Program-made: the position numbers and the translations under genes
In this document: positions 1 through 7,294 of the stretch, piece by piece
Numbering within the stretch: position 1 is the stretch's first letter
Layout: each line of letters opens with the position of its first letter
The notes under the pieces: generated by a model
Told to the model about the DNA's origin: nothing
What the model saw: only the letters and a program-made list of their open reading frames with translations
Database searches by the model: none
Assembly: GCA_036821485.1 (NCBI GenBank)
Contig: DAISJM010000060.1
Span: forward strand, 1 to 16,115
DNA length: 16,115 bases
Direction: 5' to 3'
Source: DAISJM01 sp036821485
Lineage (GTDB): Bacteria; Verrucomicrobiota; Kiritimatiellia; CAIQIC01; JAGNIJ01

Positions 1-1
1 G

Positions 2-193
2 CTCGCCAACAAGATTACGCTGCGCCCATTCTGGCCCGCCCTTCACATGCAGCCTGCTTACGGCTCCACCGAGGCCTACCCGGGGGCAACCGATGCCACT
101 CGGCACGCCTGCTGGCTCCCCTGCTCGCCCGGCATCACCGACGGACAGATTGAGCGCGTCATCCAATGCATCCGCGGGTTCTTCGGGAAATGA
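2..193 (+). CDS. DegT/DnrJ/EryC1/StrS-family sugar aminotransferase, C-terminal fragment
   Basis: This is the last 63 residues of a PLP-dependent aminotransferase whose 5' part lies outside the window. The visible end has the family's usual tail: R-P-F-W near residues 8-11, L-H-M-Q-P-A-Y at 14-20, L-P-C-S-P-G at 39-44, then a closing helix (TDGQIERVIQCI). In the DegT family this tail packs against the partner subunit and the sugar-nucleotide site. Members transfer an amino group from glutamate to a keto-sugar nucleotide, giving 4-amino (perosamine, LegC or PseC type) or 3-amino sugars. The catalytic lysine is upstream and cannot be seen, so the exact sugar is unknown. The stop overlaps the next start (ATGA at 190-193), so it is probably cotranscribed with the GT4 gene. 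The acyltransferase two genes downstream would suit an N-acylated amino sugar. Confidence 0.85.
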   Translation, partial: LANKITLRPFWPALHMQPAYGSTEAYPGATDATRHACWLPCSPGITDGQIERVIQCIRGFFGK

Positions 194-1383
194 GCGAACC
201 CCTCCGCATCGCGATATTCTCCCGTTACTGCCTCGCAGACCAATATGATCTCGCTGCCGAGTTTGAAGGCATGCTGAAACAGCTCGCAGCACGTTGTTCC
301 GTTCTCCATCTCAGCTTCCGCGGGCCGGGCAGACACGTGGACCCGCCCGCAAATGTACAAGTCGAAGAACTCAATATTTCCATCAACCGCGAGAAGCCAC
401 GCGATATTCTCCTGAAGTCGATCCTGATCTACTTCTGGCTGCCCGCAGCCGCGCTTCGCCTCCGCCGATTCAAACCCGATGTCATTTTCCTATCCGAGAT
501 CCTGCCACTGGTCGGCCTCTTCCTCCGCTGGATGACCGGCGCGCGCGTGGCAACAGCCTATGGCGACTGGCACCTTCACAACATGATCGGGCGCAAGCGT
601 TGGAGCGGCCCGGTCCTTCGCCTGGCCGAAGCACTCGATCGTTTCGAGGTCCGCCGCCTCACCGGGTTCTTCTGTCGTGCCGCAGCCGCAGGCGAACGGG
701 TAAAGCGCTGGGGCGCCCGCCCCGAACAGGTGCGCGTGGTCCGCGACGCCCCTGACCCTGAAGCCTTCTTCCCTCGCGATGGCTCGGACCTCCGCAGGCA
801 ATGCGGGTTTGCGCCCGACGATGTCGTCCTCCTCTATCACGGCGTCATGCACTCAGGCAAAGGCCTCGACAAGCTCATCCGCTGGTCCAACGATTTGTAT
901 GCGGAGAATCCGAAGCTCGGCCTCCTTCTCGTCGGCGGCGGTCCGGAGCAGCAGGCCCTGCGCGACCTTGTCGCCTCGCTGCCCATGGCCCCGCGCATAA
1001 AGTTTTCCGGCTGGCTCAAAACCGTCCGCGAGGTGGGCGACTACTGCTGCGCGGCCGATATCTGCATCGCCATGCGTACGGCGGCCGAGGCCAACGACCG
1101 CGTCGTCCCCGGCGCCCTGCTCCACTCCATGGCCTGCCGCAAAGTGGTGATCGGCCCTCGTCTCAGCGGTATCGCCGAGATCCTGCGCGAAGGCGACAAC
1201 GGCTTCATGTTCACGCCGGATGATGGCGATGATTTCAAACGCCTCATCCGCGAATTGATCTCGCGACGCGACATGTGGGAACAGGTCGCCGCCCGCGCGT
1301 GGCAGGACGTCCAGGAGAAGTATTCCGTGGAGGCCGCGGCCCGACAGTATGCCGCGGCGCTCGAGCATTTCGCGACCGTGTGA
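190..1383 (+). CDS. Glycosyltransferase family 4 (GT-B fold)
   Basis: A 397-residue retaining glycosyltransferase likely to add one sugar to a lipid-linked glycan on the cytoplasmic side. The N-terminal Rossmann half starts at LRIAIFSRY (5-13). The linker is followed by the C-terminal half, beginning VVLLYHGVMHSGKGLDKLI (212-230), with a donor-site LLVGGGPE (246-253), FSGWL (272-276) and AADICIAM (288-295). A Gly-rich SGIAEIL (326-332) sits where GT4 enzymes have GGI-PE. I chose the ATG at 190 because it overlaps the upstream stop (ATGA) and leads straight into the first beta strand; an in-frame ATG at 166 would add 8 residues inside the aminotransferase gene. Oddity: the E-x7-E motif is not canonical, reading L-L-H-S-M-A at 310-315 where GT4 enzymes usually have an acidic residue (as in L-F-E-Y-M-A). 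Donor and acceptor are unknown. Confidence 0.88.
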   Translation: MSEPLRIAIFSRYCLADQYDLAAEFEGMLKQLAARCSVLHLSFRGPGRHVDPPANVQVEELNISINREKPRDILLKSILIYFWLPAAALRLRRFKPDVIFLSEILPLVGLFLRWMTGARVATAYGDWHLHNMIGRKRWSGPVLRLAEALDRFEVRRLTGFFCRAAAAGERVKRWGARPEQVRVVRDAPDPEAFFPRDGSDLRRQCGFAPDDVVLLYHGVMHSGKGLDKLIRWSNDLYAENPKLGLLLVGGGPEQQALRDLVASLPMAPRIKFSGWLKTVREVGDYCCAADICIAMRTAAEANDRVVPGALLHSMACRKVVIGPRLSGIAEILREGDNGFMFTPDDGDDFKRLIRELISRRDMWEQVAARAWQDVQEKYSVEAAARQYAAALEHFATV

Positions 1384-1406
1384 CGACAGGCAAAAGGAGC
1401 TGCGCC

Positions 1407-1988
1407 ATGAAGAAGAATGAGAACATCTTCCTCGACCTCAAGAAACTCGCCGCGCTCGGCTCGCACACCATCGTCGGCAAAACCGTGCGCATCCGCAAAC
1501 CGGCCCGCGTCCGCATCGGCGATCACTCCATCATCGACGACTTCACCTACATCTCCTGCGGGCTCACCGTGGGGCGCTATACGCATATCGGTGCCGGCGG
1601 TGTCATCATCGGCGGCGATGCCCATGTCACCATCGGCGACTTCGTCAACATCGCCCCCGGGTGCCGGTTGGTTGCCGCATCGAACGACTTCACGGGCGGC
1701 GGCCTTGTCGGCCCGACGATTCCTGAAGAGTTCGTCGGCAAGGCCATCACCGACGATATCACGCTCGGCGATCACGTCCTCTTCGGCACCGGCGTCGTGG
1801 TGCTCCCCGGTTGCAAAGTACCCGAGGGCGTCTCCGCAGGCACGATGACGCTCATCACACCCGAAACGAAACTTGAGCCGTGGACGCTCTACGTCGGCAT
1901 CCCGGCGCGCCCGCTGCGAAAGCGCGATTCGAAGCAGATTCTTGATGCCGCCAAGCGCCTCCTCCGGAAGGAGAAGTCGCGCAAATGA
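1407..1988 (+). CDS. Hexapeptide-repeat (left-handed beta-helix) acyltransferase
   Basis: A 193-residue acyltransferase, probably an acetyltransferase acting on a sugar or amino-sugar nucleotide (WbbJ/VioB/galactoside acetyltransferase type). Isoleucine-rich hexapeptide turns run from about residue 22 to 90 (IVGKTV, VRIGDH, LTVGRY, VTIGDF, NIAPGC) and resume at 118-146. A loop at 92-112 (SNDFTGGG then PTIPEEF) breaks the helix as in the WbbJ/VioB group. The closing EPWTLYVGIPARP (157-169) is the conserved C-terminal cap. The start is set by AAGGAG at 1394-1399, 7 bases before ATG 1407; an upstream in-frame ATG at 1275 lies inside the GT4 gene and is rejected. The SxHD-type catalytic histidine expected near residue 92 is absent (ASND). 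It sits 23 bases after GT4 and overlaps the next gene by ATGA. With the aminotransferase upstream, N-acylation of an amino sugar is the likeliest role, by inference. Confidence 0.87.
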   Translation: MKKNENIFLDLKKLAALGSHTIVGKTVRIRKPARVRIGDHSIIDDFTYISCGLTVGRYTHIGAGGVIIGGDAHVTIGDFVNIAPGCRLVAASNDFTGGGLVGPTIPEEFVGKAITDDITLGDHVLFGTGVVVLPGCKVPEGVSAGTMTLITPETKLEPWTLYVGIPARPLRKRDSKQILDAAKRLLRKEKSRK

Positions 1989-2686
1989 CGCTGCAGGCCG
2001 TCATCCTGGCAGGCGGACTCGGCACCCGGCTCCGGCAACTGTATCCGGACCGGCCCAAGGGCCTCGTCCCGATCCTCGGGAAGCCTTTTCTCGATTGGCA
2101 GACCCGCTGGCTTGAGCGTGGCGGTGTGTCCAGCGTGCATATTGCGGGCGGGCACATGGCCGACAAAATCGCCGAGTGGGCCGGGGATCTTCCCCGCATC
2201 TCCGTCTCCGCCGAGCCCCTGCCCTTGGGTACTGCGGGCGGACTCAAATACGTCGAGTCGCACCTGCGCAGCGATCCGTTCCTCGTGCTGAACGGCGACA
2301 GTCTCCTGCCGCGGTTGGATTTCCAAGGATTGGAAAAAGCCCACCGCGATTCTTCCAGGCCTGTTACGATTGCCGTCACCCACATCGATCAGGCGGGCCG
2401 CTACGGCACGGTGGACTTTGACTCCGGCGGCACGCTGACCGCATTCAAGGAAAAGGCTAATCACGACGAGGGTTGGATCAACGCCGGCATCTACCTGATG
2501 GATCGCGCCGTCCTCGCCTCCATCGAGCCGAACAAGAATCTATCGCTGGAGACGGACATTTTTCCCGCGCTCGTTGCGCAGCGAAAGATCGGTGTCTTCA
2601 AGGTTGACGGCCCGCTGCTCGACATGGGCACACCCGATGGAATCCAGGCGATGGAAAGCTATCTTGCTGCGCACCCCTCCGCGTAG
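1985..2686 (+). CDS. hddC: HddC-like sugar-1-phosphate nucleotidyltransferase
   Basis: A 233-residue nucleotidyltransferase that joins a sugar-1-phosphate to an NTP, releasing pyrophosphate. The N-terminal signature is AVILAGGLGTRLRQL (5-19), with PKGLVPILGKPFL (24-36) supplying the catalytic lysine. LGTAGGLKYV (81-90), VLNGDSL (101-107, metal-binding Asp105), GRYGTV (138-143), F-K-E-K (154-157), the sugar-site INAGIYL (165-171), SLETDIFP (187-194) and DMGTP (213-217) follow in order. This pattern is closest to D-glycero-alpha-D-manno-heptose-1-phosphate guanylyltransferase (HddC). RmlA- or MurNAc-1-P-uridylyltransferase-like specificity is the alternative, so the symbol is tentative. AAGGAG at 1968-1973 precedes the ATG, which overlaps the previous stop (ATGA). 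No heptose isomerase, kinase or phosphatase is visible; those genes might lie upstream of the window. It is the last gene of the rightward run. Confidence 0.85.
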   Translation: MTLQAVILAGGLGTRLRQLYPDRPKGLVPILGKPFLDWQTRWLERGGVSSVHIAGGHMADKIAEWAGDLPRISVSAEPLPLGTAGGLKYVESHLRSDPFLVLNGDSLLPRLDFQGLEKAHRDSSRPVTIAVTHIDQAGRYGTVDFDSGGTLTAFKEKANHDEGWINAGIYLMDRAVLASIEPNKNLSLETDIFPALVAQRKIGVFKVDGPLLDMGTPDGIQAMESYLAAHPSA

Positions 2687-2706
2687 CACGAGCCCTCAGG
2701 CGTGCT
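2685..2706. terminator. Inverted repeat at a convergent gene junction
   Basis: A perfect 6-bp inverted repeat, AGCACG (2685-2690) with CGTGCT (2701-2706), encloses a 10-base loop. It straddles the two facing stop codons: TAG of the nucleotidyltransferase at 2684-2686 and the GT2 stop at 2696-2698. Neither strand has a T-run after the stem, so it is not a classical intrinsic terminator. A weak bidirectional terminator or mRNA 3'-end stabiliser is inferred from its position only. Confidence 0.35.
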
Positions 2707-3724
2707 TCTCGCTGAGGTCCTTGTTCGGCCGGAGGAGTTCCGTCCATTCAGCAATGCCATAGCTCAGATGCATCACCGGGATCACGAAGAAGATCAGGAG
2801 ATCCACGGCGCGCCGCGTCTCCACAAACTTCGACCACGTGATCCATGCATCTGCCAGCGCGTATAGCGCGAGATCGGCGGCCAGCAGCCACAACGCCCAC
2901 GCGTTGAAGATGGCCGCCACCCCCAGCACGAGCAGTGACAGGACCCAGATGCCGGGCACCAGCGTCGTTGGCTCCATTTCCGTTCCCGCACGGATAAGCC
3001 GGATACGTGTTGCGCCGTAACCATGCATCTGTTTCCAGAACCCCCGGATGGAATGCCGCGGGTAGTGATAAACGTACGCGTCCGGATGGAAGATCAGCTT
3101 GTAGCCCTTCTGCGTCGCGCGGAAGGAAGTAATCATTTCCTCGGCCGGCCAGAAGTCCGCCGGGAACCCGCCCAAATCCGCCAGCACGTTTCTGCGGAAT
3201 GCCATGTTGCAGCCAATAAGCCGCGACCACGCCGCGGGCCGCGGCACAGGTTTGCCCTTCAGATATCGCTCAGAGACATAACCCGCCGCCTTGGACGCCA
3301 GCGCCACGCCCGCCAGGCGCGCGACAAGCGACACGTCAGGGGGCACCATGCTCGGTCCCGACACCATCGCCACAGATGCATCGGCAAACGGTTCGCGAAT
3401 CATCTCCGGCCACTCTGCCCGCACCACGACATCGTCATCCAGGAATGCCACGATGTCCGCGCGGCTCGCCTCGAATCCTGCATTCTTCTTGCGGCTGGAG
3501 TCGCCTGTTGTGAAAGACACCGACAGATGCCGAATCTGGGGATGCTTCGCGATAAGTTCGTTCAACCGACCCAACACCGTGGCATCCGGGATCGCGCCTG
3601 CCACCACCACCTCGATATCGCTGAAGCCGCGAGCGCGCGTCAACGACTCCAACGTCTGGACAAGAATGGGACGCCCCAGCGTCGGTATCACCACGGAAAG
3701 AATGGGCTTTGCGTCGGCGCTCAT
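2696..3724 (-). CDS. Glycosyltransferase family 2 with C-terminal membrane segments
   Basis: A 342-residue inverting GT-A glycosyltransferase anchored to the cytoplasmic membrane. LSVVIPTLGRP (9-19) opens the nucleotide-binding fold. FLDDDVV (94-100) carries the metal-binding D-x-D, and GCNMAFRR (171-178) lines the acceptor side. PAEEM (193-197) likely holds the catalytic base. H-Y-P-R (220-223) and the following aromatic-basic stretch replace the RxxRW-type end of other GT2 enzymes. Hydrophobic segments at about 256-290 and 308-325 form the membrane part. Its ATG (3724-3722) overlaps the TGA of the upstream YfhO-like gene, which shows translational coupling. A longer frame reaching 3883 would add 53 residues inside that gene and is rejected. 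The target is unknown; rhamnosyl- or mannosyltransferase-like GT2 enzymes look similar. Confidence 0.88.
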   Translation of the reverse strand: MSADAKPILSVVIPTLGRPILVQTLESLTRARGFSDIEVVVAGAIPDATVLGRLNELIAKHPQIRHLSVSFTTGDSSRKKNAGFEASRADIVAFLDDDVVVRAEWPEMIREPFADASVAMVSGPSMVPPDVSLVARLAGVALASKAAGYVSERYLKGKPVPRPAAWSRLIGCNMAFRRNVLADLGGFPADFWPAEEMITSFRATQKGYKLIFHPDAYVYHYPRHSIRGFWKQMHGYGATRIRLIRAGTEMEPTTLVPGIWVLSLLVLGVAAIFNAWALWLLAADLALYALADAWITWSKFVETRRAVDLLIFFVIPVMHLSYGIAEWTELLRPNKDLSEKHA

Positions 3725-6204
3725 ACTGCACGGGGTTTCACGAAGACGAGCCACGCCGCTGCAAGAATGCAAACCATGCTTGCACCCAACTGGACCCACA
3801 AGGTTGCCAGGGCGGGCTGATACTTGAGATGCACAATCCGAAGGCCCGGCTTGATGAACACGCCCTGAAACAGATAATCGCACCGGAGAATCGGCACCTG
3901 CTCGCCCTCGATATAGGCCTTCCAGTCAGGATCGAACTTCGTCGCGACACGAAGAATCGCCGGGCGATCCGTAGACACCTGCACACTGTAGTCGCCCGCC
4001 CTGTAGCTCTGGATCGCCACATCGCTCACCGAACCACTGCCCGACGAAGAAGCCAGATTGCCGGCCGTATCGGGCGACACCAGCACCTTGCCGGCAACCG
4101 GCCAGTCAGGCTTCGACAGCAGGTTCAGGGCCTCCATGTCCGTCGCAACCTGCCAGGCGTCGACGAGTGCAAACCTCAGCGGATCGGGATCGGGCTTGAT
4201 GATGCAATATCGCCCGCGCTGCGTCTCCGTCCCGCGGACAACCTTCGTGCCACCGTCCTCGGCCACGGCCGTGTTGTAGGCATAGATGAGCTTGAATGAA
4301 TCCTTCAGATTGGGATCGTCCGATATCTGCGTCCACAGGGTCGACGGCCCAAGTATGCAGCCAACCGCTGAAAGCGCCCACATCCGCGGTGGCTGTCGCT
4401 GCATCACGCCGAGAAACGCCTGGTAGTCCTGCGGCATGCGCGGCATCTGCGTCACATTCACCGCATCGATGCCCTGATACGGAAAGAGATAGGTCAGCCA
4501 GTTGTTGTAGAACGCCTCGTCGGGTTGCCCCGAGTTCAGGACGGAGATACGTTGGTAGCGCAGGTTCTTCTTGAGCACCTGCACCACCTCGTTCTCCTCG
4601 ATCAGCGACTTCGGCATCGCTTCCACGTAGTGCCGCGCCAGCAGAAGCGCATCCACCACCATGATCCCGACCAACATCCAGGGGAGCTGACTCTTCCAAC
4701 CCTCCTGCGCCTTGCCGAAAGCGAGCAGGTAGAGAGCGACAGCACCACCCGCCAGCAACACGCCTCCATGGATCAGGGCGATCAGACGATTGCGGACGAT
4801 CGCGTCCGCCGTCATGCCCCACCCCATGCGCGCAAGTTCACCGGCCTGCGTGGTGAAGGATCCGCCAAGGACCATACCGGCCAGCACCATGATCCCGCCC
4901 ACCGCGGCCAGTCCGCACAATGTCCAGAACGCCTGCTTGCGCACCCGCCCGTAGCTTTCGAAGAGTCGGCCGAAACCTGTGATCGTGTCGCAGCCGAACG
5001 CCGCCAGAATGCCCAGCGCCAGTTGGAAAATATGGAGGAACTTGTTCGGATTGCGGATCGCCGATATGCCCGGCAGCAAATATAGAATCGGGTACAGGAT
5101 GAAGTTCTTCCCAAACGCGAGCAGCAACGCCACGATGGCCGCAATGCCCCAGAAGAGCGCGTCGTAACTGCCCCGCTCCCCGCGCTTCCGCAATTGCCAG
5201 GCCGCGAAGCATGCCCACACAGCCAGCGCGAAAGGAATCGCGCCGATATAAACATTCTCCAGCTTGAAGTTCATGAAACCGACATGAGTCTTCTCCCAGT
5301 CCTTTGACCGGCCCATGCGGCCCCAGTACGGCCCATCCGCCTCACCCGACCGCCATCCCGTGAACCCCGGCGCGATGAAATCGATACTCTCCTCCGGCGG
5401 CCAACTCCACTGCGTCGCAAAATCCCACTTCGCCTTTCCATCCTCCTGCTGGACACTGGCAATATTCTGCACGCTGGTCCGGTACCCCGTCCATACGGGG
5501 CGGAAGGCAATCAACCCCGCCATCACGCAAAGCGGAGCCAGCAGGAGTGCGAAACGCCGCCACGCAAATCCATCCTCCCGCCAAACGGCATACGCTGCGT
5601 ACGGCACCAGTGCCATCGACATGAACAATGCCACGTCAGCCTGTTCGAGGAACATCCCGCCGATGGCACCACCTGCCAGGATGGCCCAAGCAATCCTGCG
5701 CCGTTGGGCGGCCATTTCGATCAGCCACAACGCCGCCGCCGCAAAAAGTAATACGCCGAACTTGCCGATATGACCCGCGTAGGTCAGCGTGAAATTCGTG
5801 CCCACCCACAGGCCGGACAGCACACCCACGGCACATGCCCACAACGGCAGCCGGCGTGAGCGGAAATAGAGCAGAAGAAAAACAGACGCCACCAGCAGAT
5901 CAATTGCGTGAATCCACGTGGTGAAGAATCCCGCAGGCAGCAACCACAAGAGCAGGTTGGTCCAGTTGACCATCAGAATCTGCGGGATGCCCATCAGCAC
6001 GGACTCATCCCACCAGCCGAAGAAAGCGCCCGGCAAGGCGCTCTTCCTCATCGCCATCGCACCGACATTATCGTCCGTGGTAAACAGAATGCGGCCCGGC
6101 CACGCCACACTCCGAAACACCACCACGGCAAACAACAGCAGCCCGGCGATGAAGACCCATTGCGCCCAGCGTGCCGAGCCCCGACTCTTCTGTGATTCGA
6201 CCAT
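3721..6204 (-). CDS. YfhO-like polytopic membrane protein, putative GT-C glycosyltransferase
   Basis: An 827-residue multi-pass protein of the YfhO family. Its Gram-positive members (YfhO, CsbB partners) add sugars to wall polymers from undecaprenyl-phosphate donors outside the membrane; here this role is inferred. After a first helix (13-31) comes an outward loop with FTTDDNV (41-47), the place GT-C enzymes keep catalytic acids. TYAGHIGKFG (141-150) is a hallmark of the family in Bacteroidota and PVC bacteria. About a dozen hydrophobic segments run to residue 525 with a large loop at 240-312. They are followed by an extracytoplasmic beta-rich domain at 535-795 with the family-ending D-P-D-W-K-A-Y (758-764) and V-H-L-K-Y-Q-P (791-797), then a last helix. 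GGGAG at 6210-6214 lies 5 bases before the ATG at 6204. It is first in a two-gene minus-strand operon with the GT2, which may make its lipid-linked donor. Confidence 0.85.
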   Translation of the reverse strand: MVESQKSRGSARWAQWVFIAGLLLFAVVVFRSVAWPGRILFTTDDNVGAMAMRKSALPGAFFGWWDESVLMGIPQILMVNWTNLLLWLLPAGFFTTWIHAIDLLVASVFLLLYFRSRRLPLWACAVGVLSGLWVGTNFTLTYAGHIGKFGVLLFAAAALWLIEMAAQRRRIAWAILAGGAIGGMFLEQADVALFMSMALVPYAAYAVWREDGFAWRRFALLLAPLCVMAGLIAFRPVWTGYRTSVQNIASVQQEDGKAKWDFATQWSWPPEESIDFIAPGFTGWRSGEADGPYWGRMGRSKDWEKTHVGFMNFKLENVYIGAIPFALAVWACFAAWQLRKRGERGSYDALFWGIAAIVALLLAFGKNFILYPILYLLPGISAIRNPNKFLHIFQLALGILAAFGCDTITGFGRLFESYGRVRKQAFWTLCGLAAVGGIMVLAGMVLGGSFTTQAGELARMGWGMTADAIVRNRLIALIHGGVLLAGGAVALYLLAFGKAQEGWKSQLPWMLVGIMVVDALLLARHYVEAMPKSLIEENEVVQVLKKNLRYQRISVLNSGQPDEAFYNNWLTYLFPYQGIDAVNVTQMPRMPQDYQAFLGVMQRQPPRMWALSAVGCILGPSTLWTQISDDPNLKDSFKLIYAYNTAVAEDGGTKVVRGTETQRGRYCIIKPDPDPLRFALVDAWQVATDMEALNLLSKPDWPVAGKVLVSPDTAGNLASSSGSGSVSDVAIQSYRAGDYSVQVSTDRPAILRVATKFDPDWKAYIEGEQVPILRCDYLFQGVFIKPGLRIVHLKYQPALATLWVQLGASMVCILAAAWLVFVKPRAV

Positions 6205-6231
6205 GTGATCTCCCGATGAACGCCGCCGGTC

Positions 6232-6260
6232 ACGTTACCCGCAAGGCCAACAATTGCCAA
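6232..6260 (-). promoter_or_regulatory. Candidate sigma70-type promoter for the yfhO-like/GT2 operon
   Basis: Reading the minus strand, TTGGCA (6260-6255) and TAACGT (6237-6232) are separated by exactly 17 bases. The predicted start would be near 6225, about 20 bases before the ATG at 6204 and just upstream of its GGGAG site. The -35 matches the consensus at 5 of 6; the -10 is weak (TA and final T). It is back to back with a promoter for the opposite operon. The assignment rests on spacing and position only. Confidence 0.4.
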
Positions 6261-6291
6261 TCAAATCCTGTCGCCGCCGCCTGCCGAAACG

Positions 6292-6320
6292 TTGACATTC
6301 GGCAACCCTTCCGGTATGCA
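6292..6320 (+). promoter_or_regulatory. Candidate sigma70-type promoter for the SDR pair
   Basis: A perfect TTGACA -35 at 6292-6297 is followed after 17 bases by TATGCA at 6315-6320. Transcription would start near 6327, about 20 bases before the ATG at 6347. The -10 keeps only TAT of TATAAT. The perfect -35, exact 17-base spacer and position in the 142-base divergent gap make this the best promoter in the window. Confidence 0.55.
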
Positions 6321-6346
6321 AACCGTGACTCATCCGCAAGGACACC

Positions 6347-7294
6347 ATGACTTTTTGGAGCCAACAGAGAGTAACGGTCACCGGCGGCACAGGCTTCATT
6401 GCCACCCACGTCGTGGAGGCGTTGAAGCGCCGTGGCGCCCGGGTGTTTCCCGTAGCTCACAAGGAGTTCGACCTCACACGCGAACCCGATGTTGAGCGTT
6501 TGTTCGCCGAACACCCCGCAGATATCGTGATTCACCTGGCCGGCCTGATCGGTGGCATCCTTGCCATCAAGGAGCGCCCCGCGGATTTCATCTATGCCAA
6601 TCTCCTGATGAACGCCTACGTGCTTCACCACGCATGGAAGAACAAGGTGAAGAAGGTCGTTTCCATCGGTGCCGGCTGTGGCTACCCGCTTGACGCACCC
6701 ACGCCGCTGAAGGAAGAAAGCCTGTGGGATGGCTCGCCACAGGCGGAGACAGCCCCCTACGCGCTCGCCAAGCGCCTGTTGTCCGTCCACAGCGACGCCT
6801 ATGCACAGCAATACGGCTTCGTCGGAGTCACCGTCATCCCCGGCAACGTGTATGGCCCCTTCGACAACTTCAACCTCCGCAGCGCCAATGTCGTCCCGGC
6901 CCTGATCCGGAAATTCGTCGAGGCCACCGAGCAGAACGCGCCATCGGTCGAGGTCTGGGGATCCGGCCGCGCCGCGCGCGATTTCGTCTACGTGGCCGAT
7001 CTGGCCGACGGCATGCTCGCCGCGGCCGAACGGCTGGACGCCACAACGCTCATCAACATCAGCTCCGGCGAGGAGACGCCCATACGGCGCGTCGTGGAAA
7101 TACTCACCAAGGCCACGGGCTTCCGTGGACAGGTCGCGTGGAACACATCCCGCCCCGACGGCCAACTTCATCGCCGGCTGGACACGACGCGGGCCGAACA
7201 GATGTTGGGCTGGAAAGCCGGCACGTCCCTCGAGGAGGGACTTCAGATCACCGTCGATTGGTATCGGAAGAATCAGAACGAGGCGCGCAAGTGA
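6347..7294 (+). CDS. GDP-L-fucose synthase-like extended SDR sugar-nucleotide enzyme
   Basis: A 315-residue NAD(P)-dependent extended SDR aligning with GDP-L-fucose synthase (Fcl/WcaG), which epimerises C3/C5 and reduces C4 of GDP-4-keto-6-deoxymannose. Visible: G-G-T-G-F-I nucleotide loop (13-18), IVIHLAG (60-66), Y-A-L-A-K with Tyr138 and Lys142, N-V-Y-G-P-F-D-N-F (167-175), V-V-P-A-L-I-R-K-F (182-190) and W-G-S-G (204-207). Against E. coli Fcl (recalled alignment, no gaps here), Cys109 corresponds to Cys111, but acid His179 is Asn181 and catalytic Ser107 falls at Ala109 (IGAGCGYP). Epimerase chemistry is therefore probably altered; it may only reduce, or act on another sugar such as a heptose. 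AAGGA at 6338-6342 precedes the ATG. It overlaps the next SDR gene by GTGA, so the two are translated together. Confidence 0.85.
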   Translation: MTFWSQQRVTVTGGTGFIATHVVEALKRRGARVFPVAHKEFDLTREPDVERLFAEHPADIVIHLAGLIGGILAIKERPADFIYANLLMNAYVLHHAWKNKVKKVVSIGAGCGYPLDAPTPLKEESLWDGSPQAETAPYALAKRLLSVHSDAYAQQYGFVGVTVIPGNVYGPFDNFNLRSANVVPALIRKFVEATEQNAPSVEVWGSGRAARDFVYVADLADGMLAAAERLDATTLINISSGEETPIRRVVEILTKATGFRGQVAWNTSRPDGQLHRRLDTTRAEQMLGWKAGTSLEEGLQITVDWYRKNQNEARK

